Below, piece after piece: positions 1 through 8,145 of a stretch of DNA of 16,366 bases. Origin of the DNA: UBA5399 sp964464145 (GTDB taxonomy: Bacteria; Bacillota; Clostridia; Christensenellales; Christensenellaceae). Numbering within the stretch: position 1 is the stretch's first letter; each line of letters opens with the position of its first letter. The stretch spans positions 1-16,366 of the forward strand of contig CAYXFB010000063.1 of the NCBI GenBank assembly GCA_964464145.1, written 5' to 3'. The notes under the pieces were generated by a model. It worked only from the letters and a program-made list of their open reading frames with translations, was not told the DNA's origin and ran no database searches. The translations under genes were made by a program, and so were the position numbers.

Positions 1-243
1 TTTTTCATTTCCATAATTAAGAACTGTTAATCACCTTTGTAATAGCACTTTTTTTCATATTGATACTTACATGTTACTTTCGATTTATGTATAAACTTAA
101 TATACATCTCTGATATTATAATAATAAATTGGCAAATTGATAATTGAATTTGACTATTGTTGAATTTATCACATTAATATTCCCTTCCAATATGTTTGTA
201 TTATATTATTGAAGGAAAAGAGCGAAAGGACTGAGTATATTTT
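1..243. other. AT-rich non-coding region upstream of the recombinase
   Basis: No credible coding region is present. The stretch is strongly AT-rich. It holds a promoter-like pair (separate entry), two copies of TTGAATTT (144-151 and 160-167), and an interrupted hairpin just before the recombinase gene: CCTTCCAATA at 183-192 can pair with TATTGAAGG at 207-215 with one bulged C. Such repeats could be arm-type sites for the recombinase or an operator, but that is only a possibility. No tRNA gene or obvious attachment core is visible. Confidence 0.6.
150..178 (+). promoter_or_regulatory. possible sigma-A promoter of the recombinase gene
   Basis: TTGACT at 150-155 is followed after 17 bases by ATTAAT at 173-178, which has 4 of 6 consensus positions. 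It would place the transcript start near 185 and a leader of about 60 nt before the ATG at 244. The background is very AT-rich, so a chance match is possible. Confidence 0.4.
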
Positions 244-1296
244 ATGCGATTACCCAATGGCTACGGAGGTATTGTGAAGCTCTCCGGAAAGCGGCGAAAG
301 CCTTACCTTATAAGAAAGACCGCGGGATGGCGCGTAGACAGAGCCGGCGGCAGGATAGTTCAGGACTATATGGTAGTGGGTTATGCCGCAACTCGTTCTG
401 AGGCATTGCAAATTCTCGCCGAATACAACAACAACCCGTTTGACATACAAAACGCGAAGATAACGTTTGCGGAACTGTACGAAAAATGGTCCGATATAAA
501 GTTTAAAACCACCTCGCATTCCACGGTGAATGGCTACACCATTGCGTACAAAGCATGCGAACCGCTTTACAATAAGGTTTTCAAGGATTTGAAGCTGGCC
601 GATCTTCAAGGCGTTGTGGACACCTGCGACAAAAACTATCCCACGCTCAAAAAGGTGAAGGTGCTCATGAACCAGCTGTATAGATACGCCATGAAAAACG
701 AGGTGTGCAGCAAAAACTATGCGGATTTTGTGGATATACTGCGCTACAAAAACAAAAACCCCAAAGGCTTCGCGCGCGACAAATTTTCGGACGCGGAGAT
801 AGAGCTTTTGTGGGAGCACAGCGCAGACCGCTTTTGCCAAACGGTGCTCATGCTGATATACAGCGGAGTGCGCGTTTCCGAGCTCTTGGATCTGCGCAAG
901 GAAAACGTGTTTTTGGAAGAACGCTATTTTGACGTGCTGGAAAGCAAAACGGAAAGCGGCATTCGTAAGGTGCCCATAGCGAAAAAGGTGCTGCCTTTTT
1001 ACGAACAGTGGTTCAACTCCTCAGACAGCGACTATCTTATTTTCAACAAGGCGGGCGGGCGATTCACATATAGGAACTTTTATGGGCAGCGCTTTTTGCC
1101 AATAATGGAACAATTCGGTATGGACAGAACGCCACATTGCTGCCGCCACACCTGCATTTCCATGCTGGCGCGCGCGGGCGCAGATCAGACGGTAATAAAG
1201 AAAATAGTGGGGCACTCCGGCGCGATGACGCTCACAGAGAAGGTTTACACGCATTTTGACGTTAAGGAGCTGATCGCAGCGATAGATTTGATTTAA
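244..1296 (+). CDS. tyrosine recombinase / integrase
   Basis: This is a complete 350-residue site-specific recombinase of the lambda-integrase type, which cuts and rejoins DNA at attachment sites through a covalent phosphotyrosine. All catalytic residues are visible: Arg210 (YSGVRVSELL), Lys235 in the beta-hairpin, His298 and Arg301 (HCCRH), His324 (VGHSG) and the nucleophile Tyr335 (VYTHF). The first 65 residues look like a small arm-binding domain with the opening MRLPNGYGGI common in Clostridia recombinases of this type; residues about 72-165 form the helical core-binding domain. The start is chosen from that opening; AAAGGA at 225-230 is a rather distant ribosome binding site. There is no excisionase, relaxase, capsid or replication gene within the window. 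It could belong to an element lying to the left, be a relic, or be a chromosomal recombinase. The function class is certain, the target is unknown. Confidence 0.93.
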   Translation: MRLPNGYGGIVKLSGKRRKPYLIRKTAGWRVDRAGGRIVQDYMVVGYAATRSEALQILAEYNNNPFDIQNAKITFAELYEKWSDIKFKTTSHSTVNGYTIAYKACEPLYNKVFKDLKLADLQGVVDTCDKNYPTLKKVKVLMNQLYRYAMKNEVCSKNYADFVDILRYKNKNPKGFARDKFSDAEIELLWEHSADRFCQTVLMLIYSGVRVSELLDLRKENVFLEERYFDVLESKTESGIRKVPIAKKVLPFYEQWFNSSDSDYLIFNKAGGRFTYRNFYGQRFLPIMEQFGMDRTPHCCRHTCISMLARAGADQTVIKKIVGHSGAMTLTEKVYTHFDVKELIAAIDLI

Positions 1297-1388
1297 ATAT
1301 GAAAAAAAGCTCGCGCGGCGAACAGGCAGAGCAAGCAAGCCCGGCAAACGCTGATTTTCCAGCAAATACACACCGCAGCGGCCAGTAG

Positions 1389-1433
1389 GTTTGACCCGAA
1401 AAGTGTTGCTTATGAGTTGCTTTTCGAACAAAC
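1389..1433. repeat. interrupted inverted repeat beside the recombinase gene
   Basis: GTTTG (1389-1393) and CGAAAAG (1397-1403) on the left are mirrored by CTTTTCG (1420-1426) and CAAAC (1429-1433) on the right, giving 12 paired positions per arm, with internal gaps of 3 and 2 bases and a 16-base centre. No T-run follows, so it is not a typical terminator. It lies 93 bp after the recombinase stop. A recombinase core or accessory binding site is possible, although the centre is longer than the usual 6-8 bp crossover region. Function is not established. Confidence 0.5.
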
Positions 1434-1584
1434 CGCTTTGCAAAGGGATATTATCGCAAAAAAAGTTCTAAAAAAAGAGGTTTTTTATTCAGAAACGTTT
1501 GCATTATTTGGTAATGTGATATATTATAGTAGCAAAGACCCAAAGAATCGCCAATGTGGCGGCTGCATTGCGGCAAAGCGCGCG

Positions 1585-1616
1585 TATAACCGTTATCAAA
1601 TAGTTTTTCGGTTATA
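1585..1616. repeat. 8-bp inverted repeat upstream of the 1629 promoter
   Basis: TATAACCG at 1585-1592 and CGGTTATA at 1609-1616 are perfect inverted copies separated by 16 bases. The right arm ends 12 bp before the -35 element of the promoter at 1629-1657. This placement fits an upstream regulator-binding site for the secreted Ig-like protein gene, but no regulator is encoded nearby and a chance dyad is not excluded. Confidence 0.45.
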
Positions 1617-1628
1617 TGAACGCTGGTG

Positions 1629-1657
1629 TTGCATTTGCAATATTCTTTGTGTATAAT
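1629..1657 (+). promoter_or_regulatory. sigma-A promoter of the secreted Ig-like protein gene
   Basis: TTGCAT at 1629-1634 and a perfect TATAAT at 1652-1657 are separated by exactly 17 bases. Transcription would start near 1664, about 230 nt before the ATG at 1897. No other gene lies between, so this is the best promoter candidate for the downstream gene. Confidence 0.7.
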
Positions 1658-1663
1658 GAGTTT

Positions 1664-1896
1664 TGGATGGATATATTTGTTTATGAATCATGCGTATGCA
1701 GCACAAAACCAAAAAGCCCAAAAACAGCTTTATATAAGCTTTTATTTAAGGCACATAGGAAGAGATTCCTTGTGAGATAAATACTATTGTTATAAGAGGG
1801 GTGCATATTATGGAATAGGTTTATTGAAGAAGAGACAGACGAGGGGAAAAGTTCCCTGTAAAAAAAGCAAAAACAAGAAGGAGTGAAGTATTAATT
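1664..1896 (+). promoter_or_regulatory. long 5-prime leader of the secreted Ig-like protein gene
   Basis: If the promoter at 1629-1657 is used, the transcript has a leader of about 230 nt. It contains several hairpins: AGCTT/AAGCT at 1726-1740; a 9-bp stem at 1752-1774 (CACA and AGGAA pairing with TTCCT and TGTG, one bulged T) closed by the GNRA-type tetraloop GAGA; and a short GGGGAA/TTCCC stem shortly before the ribosome binding site. AAGGAG at about 1878-1883 is the ribosome binding site. I do not recognise a known riboswitch class. A stabilising leader for an abundant surface protein is one plausible reading. Confidence 0.45.
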
Positions 1897-4800
1897 ATGG
1901 AAATTAAGAAGCTAAAGAAGTTAGTCAGCATTCTTTTAGCGGCCGTTCTGGTATTTGGCGTGGCTGCTACTGGCTTTGCTGCGGCTCCCGAAGACGCTGT
2001 GCTTGAAGAAGTAACGGCGGAAGCGGCGGTGGCACCGGAAGAGGAAGCTCCCGTTGTGGAGGAAACCCCTGTTGCCGAGGTTACGGCAGTAGAGGAAGAG
2101 CCCGTTGCTGATGCGGCGGCTACAGAGACTGGAACTGTTACCTATACCGTTAAGTCTTTGACAGATGGCACGCCCATCCCCGGCGCAGAACTGAACTTGC
2201 AGCTTAGCGCAGCTTTGGGAACAGGCGCTACACTGACAGCTGCTAACGTAAACGGCACAGGTTCAGTAGCTGTTACCGATGCAGCAGCCGTTGCCTTCGG
2301 CACAAAATCCAACGCCAATGGCCAGATAGTTGTTAAGTATACGCTTACAACCGGTTCAACAGTTAGCGCAGCCAACATACAGGCAACGCTTTCAGCGGGA
2401 ACTTCTCCGCTTAAATATCCTGCGGTAACAACTCCTGTTACTATAGCTATAGCAGCCGATAAATTCCCTAGTGCTCCCGCCGATTGGAACAAAAAGGATA
2501 TCACGCTTGCCAAAACAGATGCCGAAATAGGCTACGTGGGCAAAATATCTGGCGTTGTTAAAAATGCTAGCGGCAACCCTGTTACCGACATGCAGCTTGA
2601 GGTGGAGTATGAGGATATTACTGACGCCACAACTCCTCGCGGTACGCTCACAAAAACCGCATACACGAATGGTACAGGAGCATTTAGCTTTACATTTGAC
2701 GGTGCAGAAAACGGCATTGGCAACTATGAAATAACCATACAGAATATGCCCACATATAAAATAACCACGGGCGGTACGGTTGCCGTAGCTCTTTCTTCTC
2801 CGGCTGCAATAACCAACAACATAACTGTTGGAGGCCAAAACACCGTTACATTGATGAACGGCACTACGCCCGTTGCGTATGCGCTTGTTGAGGCTGTAGA
2901 TGATAACAACAATACTGTAAGTGCACAGACAAACGCAAACGGCGTTGCTACATTCACAGGTGTCAGCGCTCTTGACGGTAGCGCGGCAACTGTAGATTTC
3001 TCGATAGTTGGCGGCGTTTATAACGGCGTAAGGTACTATGCGGCAGATTCTTCTAGCTTGCCAGTAATAGATGTTACAGACGGTAACTTCGACCCGGTGA
3101 AGATAGACATGGTAAAGGCTCCCAGCCTTTCTAACCTTACTATCGCTGTACCCGCTACTGTAAACGGCGCTATTAGCGCACCTGGCGCTCCCGAAACCGC
3201 TACAATAACGGCAAACGTTACGGCGGCTGGTTTCACAAAGGCCGAGTTCGATCCCGCTACAGACCTTGAATACCAGTGGCAGTACAACGATGCCGGCACG
3301 TGGAAAAATCTTGATTCCAGCCCCGGAACTCCCACATGCACAGGTGGTGAAAATTCCGCTACACTGGAAACAGCACCGCTTTTTGCGGCGGACGATGCTA
3401 CTAATGCAAAAGCATGGAACACAACAGGCGCGCAATTCCGCGTACTGGTAACTGTTGTTGACGCCGGCTATGATCCCGGTGTAGCTACAGACTGGAAGAC
3501 TTCTTCCACGGCTATGCTGAGCGTTGCTAAGGGCGTTGCCGTTTCCGGCGCTCTTATGACAGGCTCCGGCGCTACCGCAACAGCCATAGGCACAACTACA
3601 AACAGTCCTATAGCTATCTACACACCCGCCGAGTTTGCAAAGGGCAAGGATGGTACGCCTATAGATACGGCAAACGCTAGCGTTAATGGTTCCTTTACAT
3701 TCAGCAAAAAGGTGCTTCCCGGCAGCTATGTTGTAGAGGTTGCAGAGGTTGCCGCAACGGATGATTACTTCTGGGGTGATAATCCTTACAAGCAGTACAA
3801 CGCCAACGTTACCAAAAACGTAACGGTTACGGCTGCTGATGTAACGGCGGGCACATTGAGAATAGACAACTTCTATCTCACGCCCAAAGACGCCTTCACA
3901 TTTACAAAACAGCCTTTCAATATGTCTGTAGCTGATACCGGTTCAACCGCAACCCTTATAGTTGATGGCACCACTAACTGGGGTTCTGATAACACTACAC
4001 GCGAATCAGAATCATATCAGTGGCAGGAATGGAACGACACTACTAACAAGTGGACTGACATCACCGGCGAAACATTTGATACATTCGCTGCTTCCATACC
4101 TTTAGGCAAAAGTAGCGCTATGTTTAAGTGCGTAGTTACAGTAGATAATACAACTGTTGAATCAAAGGTTGCTACAATTACATTGCAGTCATACGTTGCT
4201 CCCACAATATTGTCTAATCCCAATGATGCAAATGTAGTTGTAGACCGCGCTACATCTTTCAACGCGGTTTACACGGGTTCAAAAATAGACCCCACTGCTA
4301 TTCCTTCTCCGGAAAAATGGGAAATGAGCGTAGACAACGGCGTATCGTGGTTTGCGGTTCCTGTTGGAAACGGCGTATATTCAAAAGTCGATGAAACAAT
4401 GGACGGCATAACCATGTGCACGCTCAGTATTGCTCAGGGCAATATAAAAGAGAGCTGGAACGGATATCAGTATAGGCTGAACATATCCGAAGGAATTGCA
4501 CCTACTGATAATTCCGCTACTTCTACCGCCGCCAAGCTGAATGTAAGCACAACGGTAGTTCCGCTTACAATAAGCAGTCAGCCGCAGAACACTACAGCTG
4601 TAAATAAGAGATTCCCCAAATTCTCCATACGCGTAGCGGGCACACTGCCCTTCACTGCTGCACTGTACACAGACAGCGGCTCTAACGGCCTCACTTGGAC
4701 AGCGGACAGCTACTGGGCAGACCCCGAAACCAGCAGCGCGTGGAGCTATTTCAATGATGTAACTCTTACCTCCACAAATGCTGCGGGTACAACCGCAAAA

Positions 4801-6093
4801 GCCGGTTGGCAGTACAAAATACTTGTAACTGACTTGGACGGCAATGTGGTAACATCCAGCATAGCTAAACTGACAGAAATAACAGACCCGGTAAAGGTAT
4901 CTATAGTAACCAGCCCGTCTGATATATCTGTTGTAGACGGCAGAGACGCTATGTTCAAGGCAACTGTAGCGGGCAGCGCGCCTTATGGCTACCAGTGGCA
5001 GGGATGTGATCCCGATGACGATCCTGCTGTAGAGGCAAACTGGTTTGATTTAACCCCAAGCCCGATTGATTTACCCGATACGCCTCCTGTCGGAACAACA
5101 GACGACACGGAAATAATCTATGCGTTTAAGGCTGATAAAGCAATTGATGGAGCCTTTATACGTGTAGCGGTTTCCGATCTGGAAAACAACACCGTATACT
5201 CCAATAGCGCTAAACTAACAGTAACAGACGTTGTTGCTCCGTTCATAGAAACAGAGCCGGAAGACCAGACTGTTGTTGTTGGCGAAACCGCTACCTTTGA
5301 TGTAGTAGCTGGCGGCTCCGGCCCGTTCACCTATCAGTGGCTGGTAAACATAGGCAGCGACAGCTGGATGGCTATACCCGGCGCTGTTGGCCAAAGCTAT
5401 ACATCACCCGCGCTTCCCATAGAAGCCGATATGATGGAGGTTAAGGTAATAGTAACCAGTCTTGAAGGCGAGACCGCAATATCCGAGCCTGCAATGGTAC
5501 GTGTAACAGATCCTGTTGCAACTGCCACAATTGTTGGTGAAGAATCTATGTACATTGGCGATACAGCTCAGTACAAGGTAGAGATTACCCCTGCAGACGC
5601 TATGTATGAAGTAGAGTGGCTAATATCCGAAAGCAACGCTTCCAAGGCTTCTATAGACAAAGATGGCGTGCTTACAGCTAAAGGCCAGGGTATACTGAAC
5701 GTATACGCAAACGTTAAGAGCGCGGATGGTACCGTTACAAAGGTATCCAAGAAGATAGCCATAAAGAAGGCTACCACGAGCTTCAGCCTAATAAGCAAGC
5801 AAGGCCGCACAACCCTTTATAAGGGCGGAAACGGTTTAGCTAAGTATCCGTGGCACACTCAGCTCATACTTACAAAAGTCAATCCCACGGGTGCAAGCTC
5901 CAGCGTAAAGGATATGAACTGGAGAAGCAGTAACCCGAAAATCGCCACCGTTGAAAACGGCAAGGTGAAGGTAGCCCAAGGCGGAGGCACAACAAGTCTG
6001 GGCACAGTAATAATCACAGCTACGGACAAGGGTAACCCGAACTCCATAGCAACATATACGATTGAGGTTGTAAAAGCCGGCTCTGTTGGCTAA
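1897..6093 (+). CDS. large secreted multi-domain Ig-like protein
   Basis: The product has 1398 residues and an N-terminal signal peptide: Lys-rich residues 2-8, a hydrophobic core at about 9-27, and a cleavage region at A28-A30. An acidic, Ala/Pro/Val-rich linker follows to about residue 75. Modules then appear in order: a beta-rich domain (about 75-190), a carboxypeptidase-regulatory/CnaB-like domain starting near 216 (KISGVVKNASGNPV), a second one at about 547-653, and repeated Ig-like domains with a conserved Trp in YQWQ-like motifs at 459, 707, about 808, 1032 and 1146. Two bacterial Ig-like (Big_2-type) domains end the protein at about 1209-1290 and 1293-1392. There is no LPxTG signal, S-layer homology domain, choline-binding repeat or C-terminal membrane helix, so attachment to the cell is unexplained. 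An adhesin, surface-layer or matrix component is inferred from architecture only. The AAGGAG site about 14 nt upstream supports the start. Confidence 0.85.
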   Translation: MEIKKLKKLVSILLAAVLVFGVAATGFAAAPEDAVLEEVTAEAAVAPEEEAPVVEETPVAEVTAVEEEPVADAAATETGTVTYTVKSLTDGTPIPGAELNLQLSAALGTGATLTAANVNGTGSVAVTDAAAVAFGTKSNANGQIVVKYTLTTGSTVSAANIQATLSAGTSPLKYPAVTTPVTIAIAADKFPSAPADWNKKDITLAKTDAEIGYVGKISGVVKNASGNPVTDMQLEVEYEDITDATTPRGTLTKTAYTNGTGAFSFTFDGAENGIGNYEITIQNMPTYKITTGGTVAVALSSPAAITNNITVGGQNTVTLMNGTTPVAYALVEAVDDNNNTVSAQTNANGVATFTGVSALDGSAATVDFSIVGGVYNGVRYYAADSSSLPVIDVTDGNFDPVKIDMVKAPSLSNLTIAVPATVNGAISAPGAPETATITANVTAAGFTKAEFDPATDLEYQWQYNDAGTWKNLDSSPGTPTCTGGENSATLETAPLFAADDATNAKAWNTTGAQFRVLVTVVDAGYDPGVATDWKTSSTAMLSVAKGVAVSGALMTGSGATATAIGTTTNSPIAIYTPAEFAKGKDGTPIDTANASVNGSFTFSKKVLPGSYVVEVAEVAATDDYFWGDNPYKQYNANVTKNVTVTAADVTAGTLRIDNFYLTPKDAFTFTKQPFNMSVADTGSTATLIVDGTTNWGSDNTTRESESYQWQEWNDTTNKWTDITGETFDTFAASIPLGKSSAMFKCVVTVDNTTVESKVATITLQSYVAPTILSNPNDANVVVDRATSFNAVYTGSKIDPTAIPSPEKWEMSVDNGVSWFAVPVGNGVYSKVDETMDGITMCTLSIAQGNIKESWNGYQYRLNISEGIAPTDNSATSTAAKLNVSTTVVPLTISSQPQNTTAVNKRFPKFSIRVAGTLPFTAALYTDSGSNGLTWTADSYWADPETSSAWSYFNDVTLTSTNAAGTTAKAGWQYKILVTDLDGNVVTSSIAKLTEITDPVKVSIVTSPSDISVVDGRDAMFKATVAGSAPYGYQWQGCDPDDDPAVEANWFDLTPSPIDLPDTPPVGTTDDTEIIYAFKADKAIDGAFIRVAVSDLENNTVYSNSAKLTVTDVVAPFIETEPEDQTVVVGETATFDVVAGGSGPFTYQWLVNIGSDSWMAIPGAVGQSYTSPALPIEADMMEVKVIVTSLEGETAISEPAMVRVTDPVATATIVGEESMYIGDTAQYKVEITPADAMYEVEWLISESNASKASIDKDGVLTAKGQGILNVYANVKSADGTVTKVSKKIAIKKATTSFSLISKQGRTTLYKGGNGLAKYPWHTQLILTKVNPTGASSSVKDMNWRSSNPKIATVENGKVKVAQGGGTTSLGTVIITATDKGNPNSIATYTIEVVKAGSVG

Positions 6094-6244
6094 CAAATCC
6101 TCAAACTAAACGCTTAAACCACCGGACGCTGCTGTGGGTACCGACAAGCCAATCTATGAACATATGCGCCCCAAACTAATATGGTCGTAAATCGCCAGTT
6201 GGTATCCACCGGCAGTGTGGTGAAAAAAAGTAAATCGCTGAACA

Positions 6245-6275
6245 AAAAACATCCGGCCGCTGGTCGGATGTTTTT
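6245..6275. terminator. bidirectional intrinsic terminator
   Basis: CATCCG at 6250-6255 pairs with CGGATG at 6265-6270, and flanking A-run and T-run extend the stem. The T-rich tail on the plus strand ends the secreted protein gene (stop at 6093), and the A-run read on the other strand ends the sugar kinase gene (stop at 6314). Confidence 0.8.
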
Positions 6276-6313
6276 GTTTGCGCTCTCCCCCGCTGCCGGG
6301 GATCATATCCTAT

Positions 6314-7825
6314 TTAAAACGCCTCGCCGCTGCTGGCGTATTTGCTCTCATTTGCTATATGCCCTCTCAGCTCCTTGTACATCTCAAACTTTTCTTCGTA
6401 AAAAGCCGCGTGTGCCGCGTTTGGCTCTATTGTTTTATCCACGCGAGACATCGCCGCCGCGGCCTCCTCCACGCTGCCGTACACGCCCAAAGCGTAGGCA
6501 CAAACTATGGCGCAGCCAAGCGCGCCCGCCTCGCTGGTTTTCAGCGTGCTCACGGGCAGCTGCAGCACGTCCGCCTTCACCTGCAGCCACGGCTTGCTAA
6601 CGCTGCCGCCGCCCACGCACACCAGATTGCCCACCTCTATGCCGTGCGTTTTGAGCAGCCTAAGGTTCAGCATCTGATCCAGCGTCATGCCCTCCAGCAC
6701 GGCGCGGTATATATCGAAGCGCGTCGTACCCAAGCCCATACCCGTTATGGCCACGCGCGCCTCCACGTCAAGGTAGGGCGTGCCGCTGCCCACCAAAAAT
6801 GGCTGCACCATGAGCCGCGTGGGTTTTTCGGGGAAATTTTCCTCGAATATATTGTATGGCGGTTTGCCGCCCGAAAGCAGCATCTCCCCCGCCGCAAAGT
6901 TTTTGAAAAACCATTTTATGAGCAGCCCGCAGGAGGGGTTATATGCCATCGTGCAATATTTGCCCATATCCCACACAGGTTCGCAGGGAAATCCGTTTTT
7001 CTCTATGAAATCCGCGTCCAGCATACCGTCGAATATGGGGGTTATACACTCTGATGTGCCCATGCCGCATACCGTGGAACCCGCGCGCAGCCCAGAGCCT
7101 ATCGCGCATATCGTCTGATCGTGACCGCCCGTCACCACCTTCATTTTTTGGCTTATCCCAAGCTCGCCCGCCAGGTCTATGCGTATAAAGCCCACCACCG
7201 TTCCCGTTTTAACGGGCTTCGAAAAAGGCGCCAGATCTATGCCAAACTTTTGCGCCAACACCTCGCTCCACTCAAGCTTCGCAGCATCAAAAAACATTGT
7301 GCGCGTGGCCGCCGAATGATCGGTCGCCGCTTCACCGCACAGCATATATATAATGTAATCTTCTATCAAAAGTATTCGCTTTGCCCGCGCGTACAGCTCC
7401 GGCTTTTGCTCCTTCACATACAGCACCTTGGATATGCTGTATGTGGGCGAAGGTGGCAGACCGCATATTTCGGCTATCTCGCGGTCAGAGCTCTTTTCCA
7501 TGGCGCGGTAATATTCCTCCTCGCCGCGGCGGTCTGTATACAGCATTATGTCGGCCAGCACCTCGTCCTCCTCGTCCAGCATAACGAAGGCCTCGCCGAA
7601 GGTGTCCACAGATATGGCGTCTATCTGCCCTTCCACCTCCATGGCGACCAGACTCAGCGCAAATTTGGTCTTTGTCCAAAGATCCTCCGCGCCTATAACG
7701 CGCGTCCCGTCAGATTCGAAGGTAGTGTCATACTCGTAATGTGCGCTGGCTTTAAGCGCGCCCGTTTCATCGAATATCACGGCCTTTACACCGCTTGTGC
7801 CCACGTCCAATCCGCAAAAATTCAT
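6314..7825 (-). CDS. FGGY-family carbohydrate kinase
   Basis: This 503-residue cytoplasmic enzyme should phosphorylate a sugar or polyol using ATP. Residues 4-18 (GLDVGTSGVKAVIFD) form the first phosphate-binding motif; GGHDQT at 233-238 carries the catalytic base Asp236; GMGTSE at 254-259 is the second phosphate motif; and GGGSVSKPW at 405-413 is the adenosine motif of the C-terminal FGGY domain. Length is normal for the family. The substrate-side segment near residues 72-100 (VDTFGEAFVML, then YTDRRG) lacks the QMHG motif of xylulokinases, so the substrate is left open. An in-frame ATG lies six codons upstream, but GGGAGGA (7832-7838) is 6 nt before the chosen ATG and overlaps the upstream frame, which settles the start. 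No sugar transporter, isomerase or aldolase gene is adjacent, so pathway context is missing. Confidence 0.88.
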   Translation of the reverse strand: MNFCGLDVGTSGVKAVIFDETGALKASAHYEYDTTFESDGTRVIGAEDLWTKTKFALSLVAMEVEGQIDAISVDTFGEAFVMLDEEDEVLADIMLYTDRRGEEEYYRAMEKSSDREIAEICGLPPSPTYSISKVLYVKEQKPELYARAKRILLIEDYIIYMLCGEAATDHSAATRTMFFDAAKLEWSEVLAQKFGIDLAPFSKPVKTGTVVGFIRIDLAGELGISQKMKVVTGGHDQTICAIGSGLRAGSTVCGMGTSECITPIFDGMLDADFIEKNGFPCEPVWDMGKYCTMAYNPSCGLLIKWFFKNFAAGEMLLSGGKPPYNIFEENFPEKPTRLMVQPFLVGSGTPYLDVEARVAITGMGLGTTRFDIYRAVLEGMTLDQMLNLRLLKTHGIEVGNLVCVGGGSVSKPWLQVKADVLQLPVSTLKTSEAGALGCAIVCAYALGVYGSVEEAAAAMSRVDKTIEPNAAHAAFYEEKFEMYKELRGHIANESKYASSGEAF

Positions 7826-7888
7826 TTCCCGTCCTCCCGGCATAACTATATTAAGTTTATTTATGGCAAAATCTTATGTGCTTTTAAA

Positions 7889-7897
7889 ATTATAGCA
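7889..7897 (-). promoter_or_regulatory. extended -10 promoter of the sugar kinase gene
   Basis: On the minus strand the sequence reads TGC-TATAAT, an extended -10 element with a perfect hexamer (7889-7894). A second TATAAT lies at 7899-7904. No good -35 hexamer sits at the usual distance, as is typical for extended -10 promoters. The predicted start is near 7882, about 57 nt before the ATG. Confidence 0.5.
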
Positions 7898-8020
7898 TAT
7901 TATAGCCCGTGAAGCGATGATTAAATGCGCTCTGCAATTGTAATTCTGATCTTATACATTAATACGCCATAAAGATACTCTGCGATATATTAAGGGTGCG
8001 TATAAGTTTGTGATAAGCTA

Positions 8021-8049
8021 TTGCAAAAAGGCAAATGCGGACTTACAAT
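8021..8049 (+). promoter_or_regulatory. sigma-A promoter of the small-protein gene
   Basis: TTGCAA at 8021-8026 and TACAAT at 8044-8049 (5 of 6 consensus bases) are spaced by exactly 17 bases. Transcription would start near 8056, giving a leader of about 90 nt. Confidence 0.6.
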
Positions 8050-8145
8050 GTCCTCACAGGTTCCATAAATTTGATATGTGGAGCATACACAGCAGGTGCG
8101 GCAAGTCAGCATCTCAACAAAACGAAATCAGGAGGAAAATTTGTT

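Larger units (their letters stand above)
1297..1628. other. non-coding region downstream of the recombinase
   Basis: No supported gene lies here. A 79-codon open frame at 1417-1656 begins at TTG without a ribosome binding site, its product is not recognisable, and it runs into the promoter at 1629-1657. The region contains two inverted repeats (separate entries), the perfect 10-bp palindrome CTTTGCAAAG at 1436-1445 and a short hairpin CATTA/TAATG near 1504-1518. No clear intrinsic terminator follows the recombinase stop codon. Confidence 0.6.
7826..8145. other. divergent intergenic region between kinase and small-protein genes
   Basis: This 320-bp stretch separates two divergently transcribed genes. 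It holds the kinase promoter on the minus strand and the small-protein promoter on the plus strand (separate entries). An open frame beginning at 8035 is in frame with the small-protein gene, but its first codons overlap the -10 region, so it is not regarded as translated. I see no known riboswitch or other RNA here. Confidence 0.6.

Noticed and set aside
1417..1656. 79-codon plus-strand open frame between the recombinase and the secreted protein
   Set aside because: It begins at TTG without a ribosome binding site, the product is not recognisable, and it overlaps the promoter at 1629-1657.
1585..1657. Invertible promoter controlled by the neighbouring recombinase
   Set aside because: No matching inverted copy of the left repeat is found to the right of the promoter, so there is no segment bounded by inverted repeats.
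2392..3435. 347-codon open frame antisense to the secreted protein gene
   Set aside because: It is a shadow of the Ala/Thr/Val-rich gene: Cys- and Arg-rich low-quality sequence with no family resemblance and no ribosome binding site.
6278..7054. 258-codon plus-strand open frame opposite the sugar kinase
   Set aside because: It is antisense to a clear FGGY kinase, His/Arg/Ala-rich and without recognisable domains.
8035..8145. N-terminal extension of the small-protein gene from 8035
   Set aside because: The first codons overlap the -10 element at 8044-8049, and a strong ribosome binding site serves the ATG at 8146.
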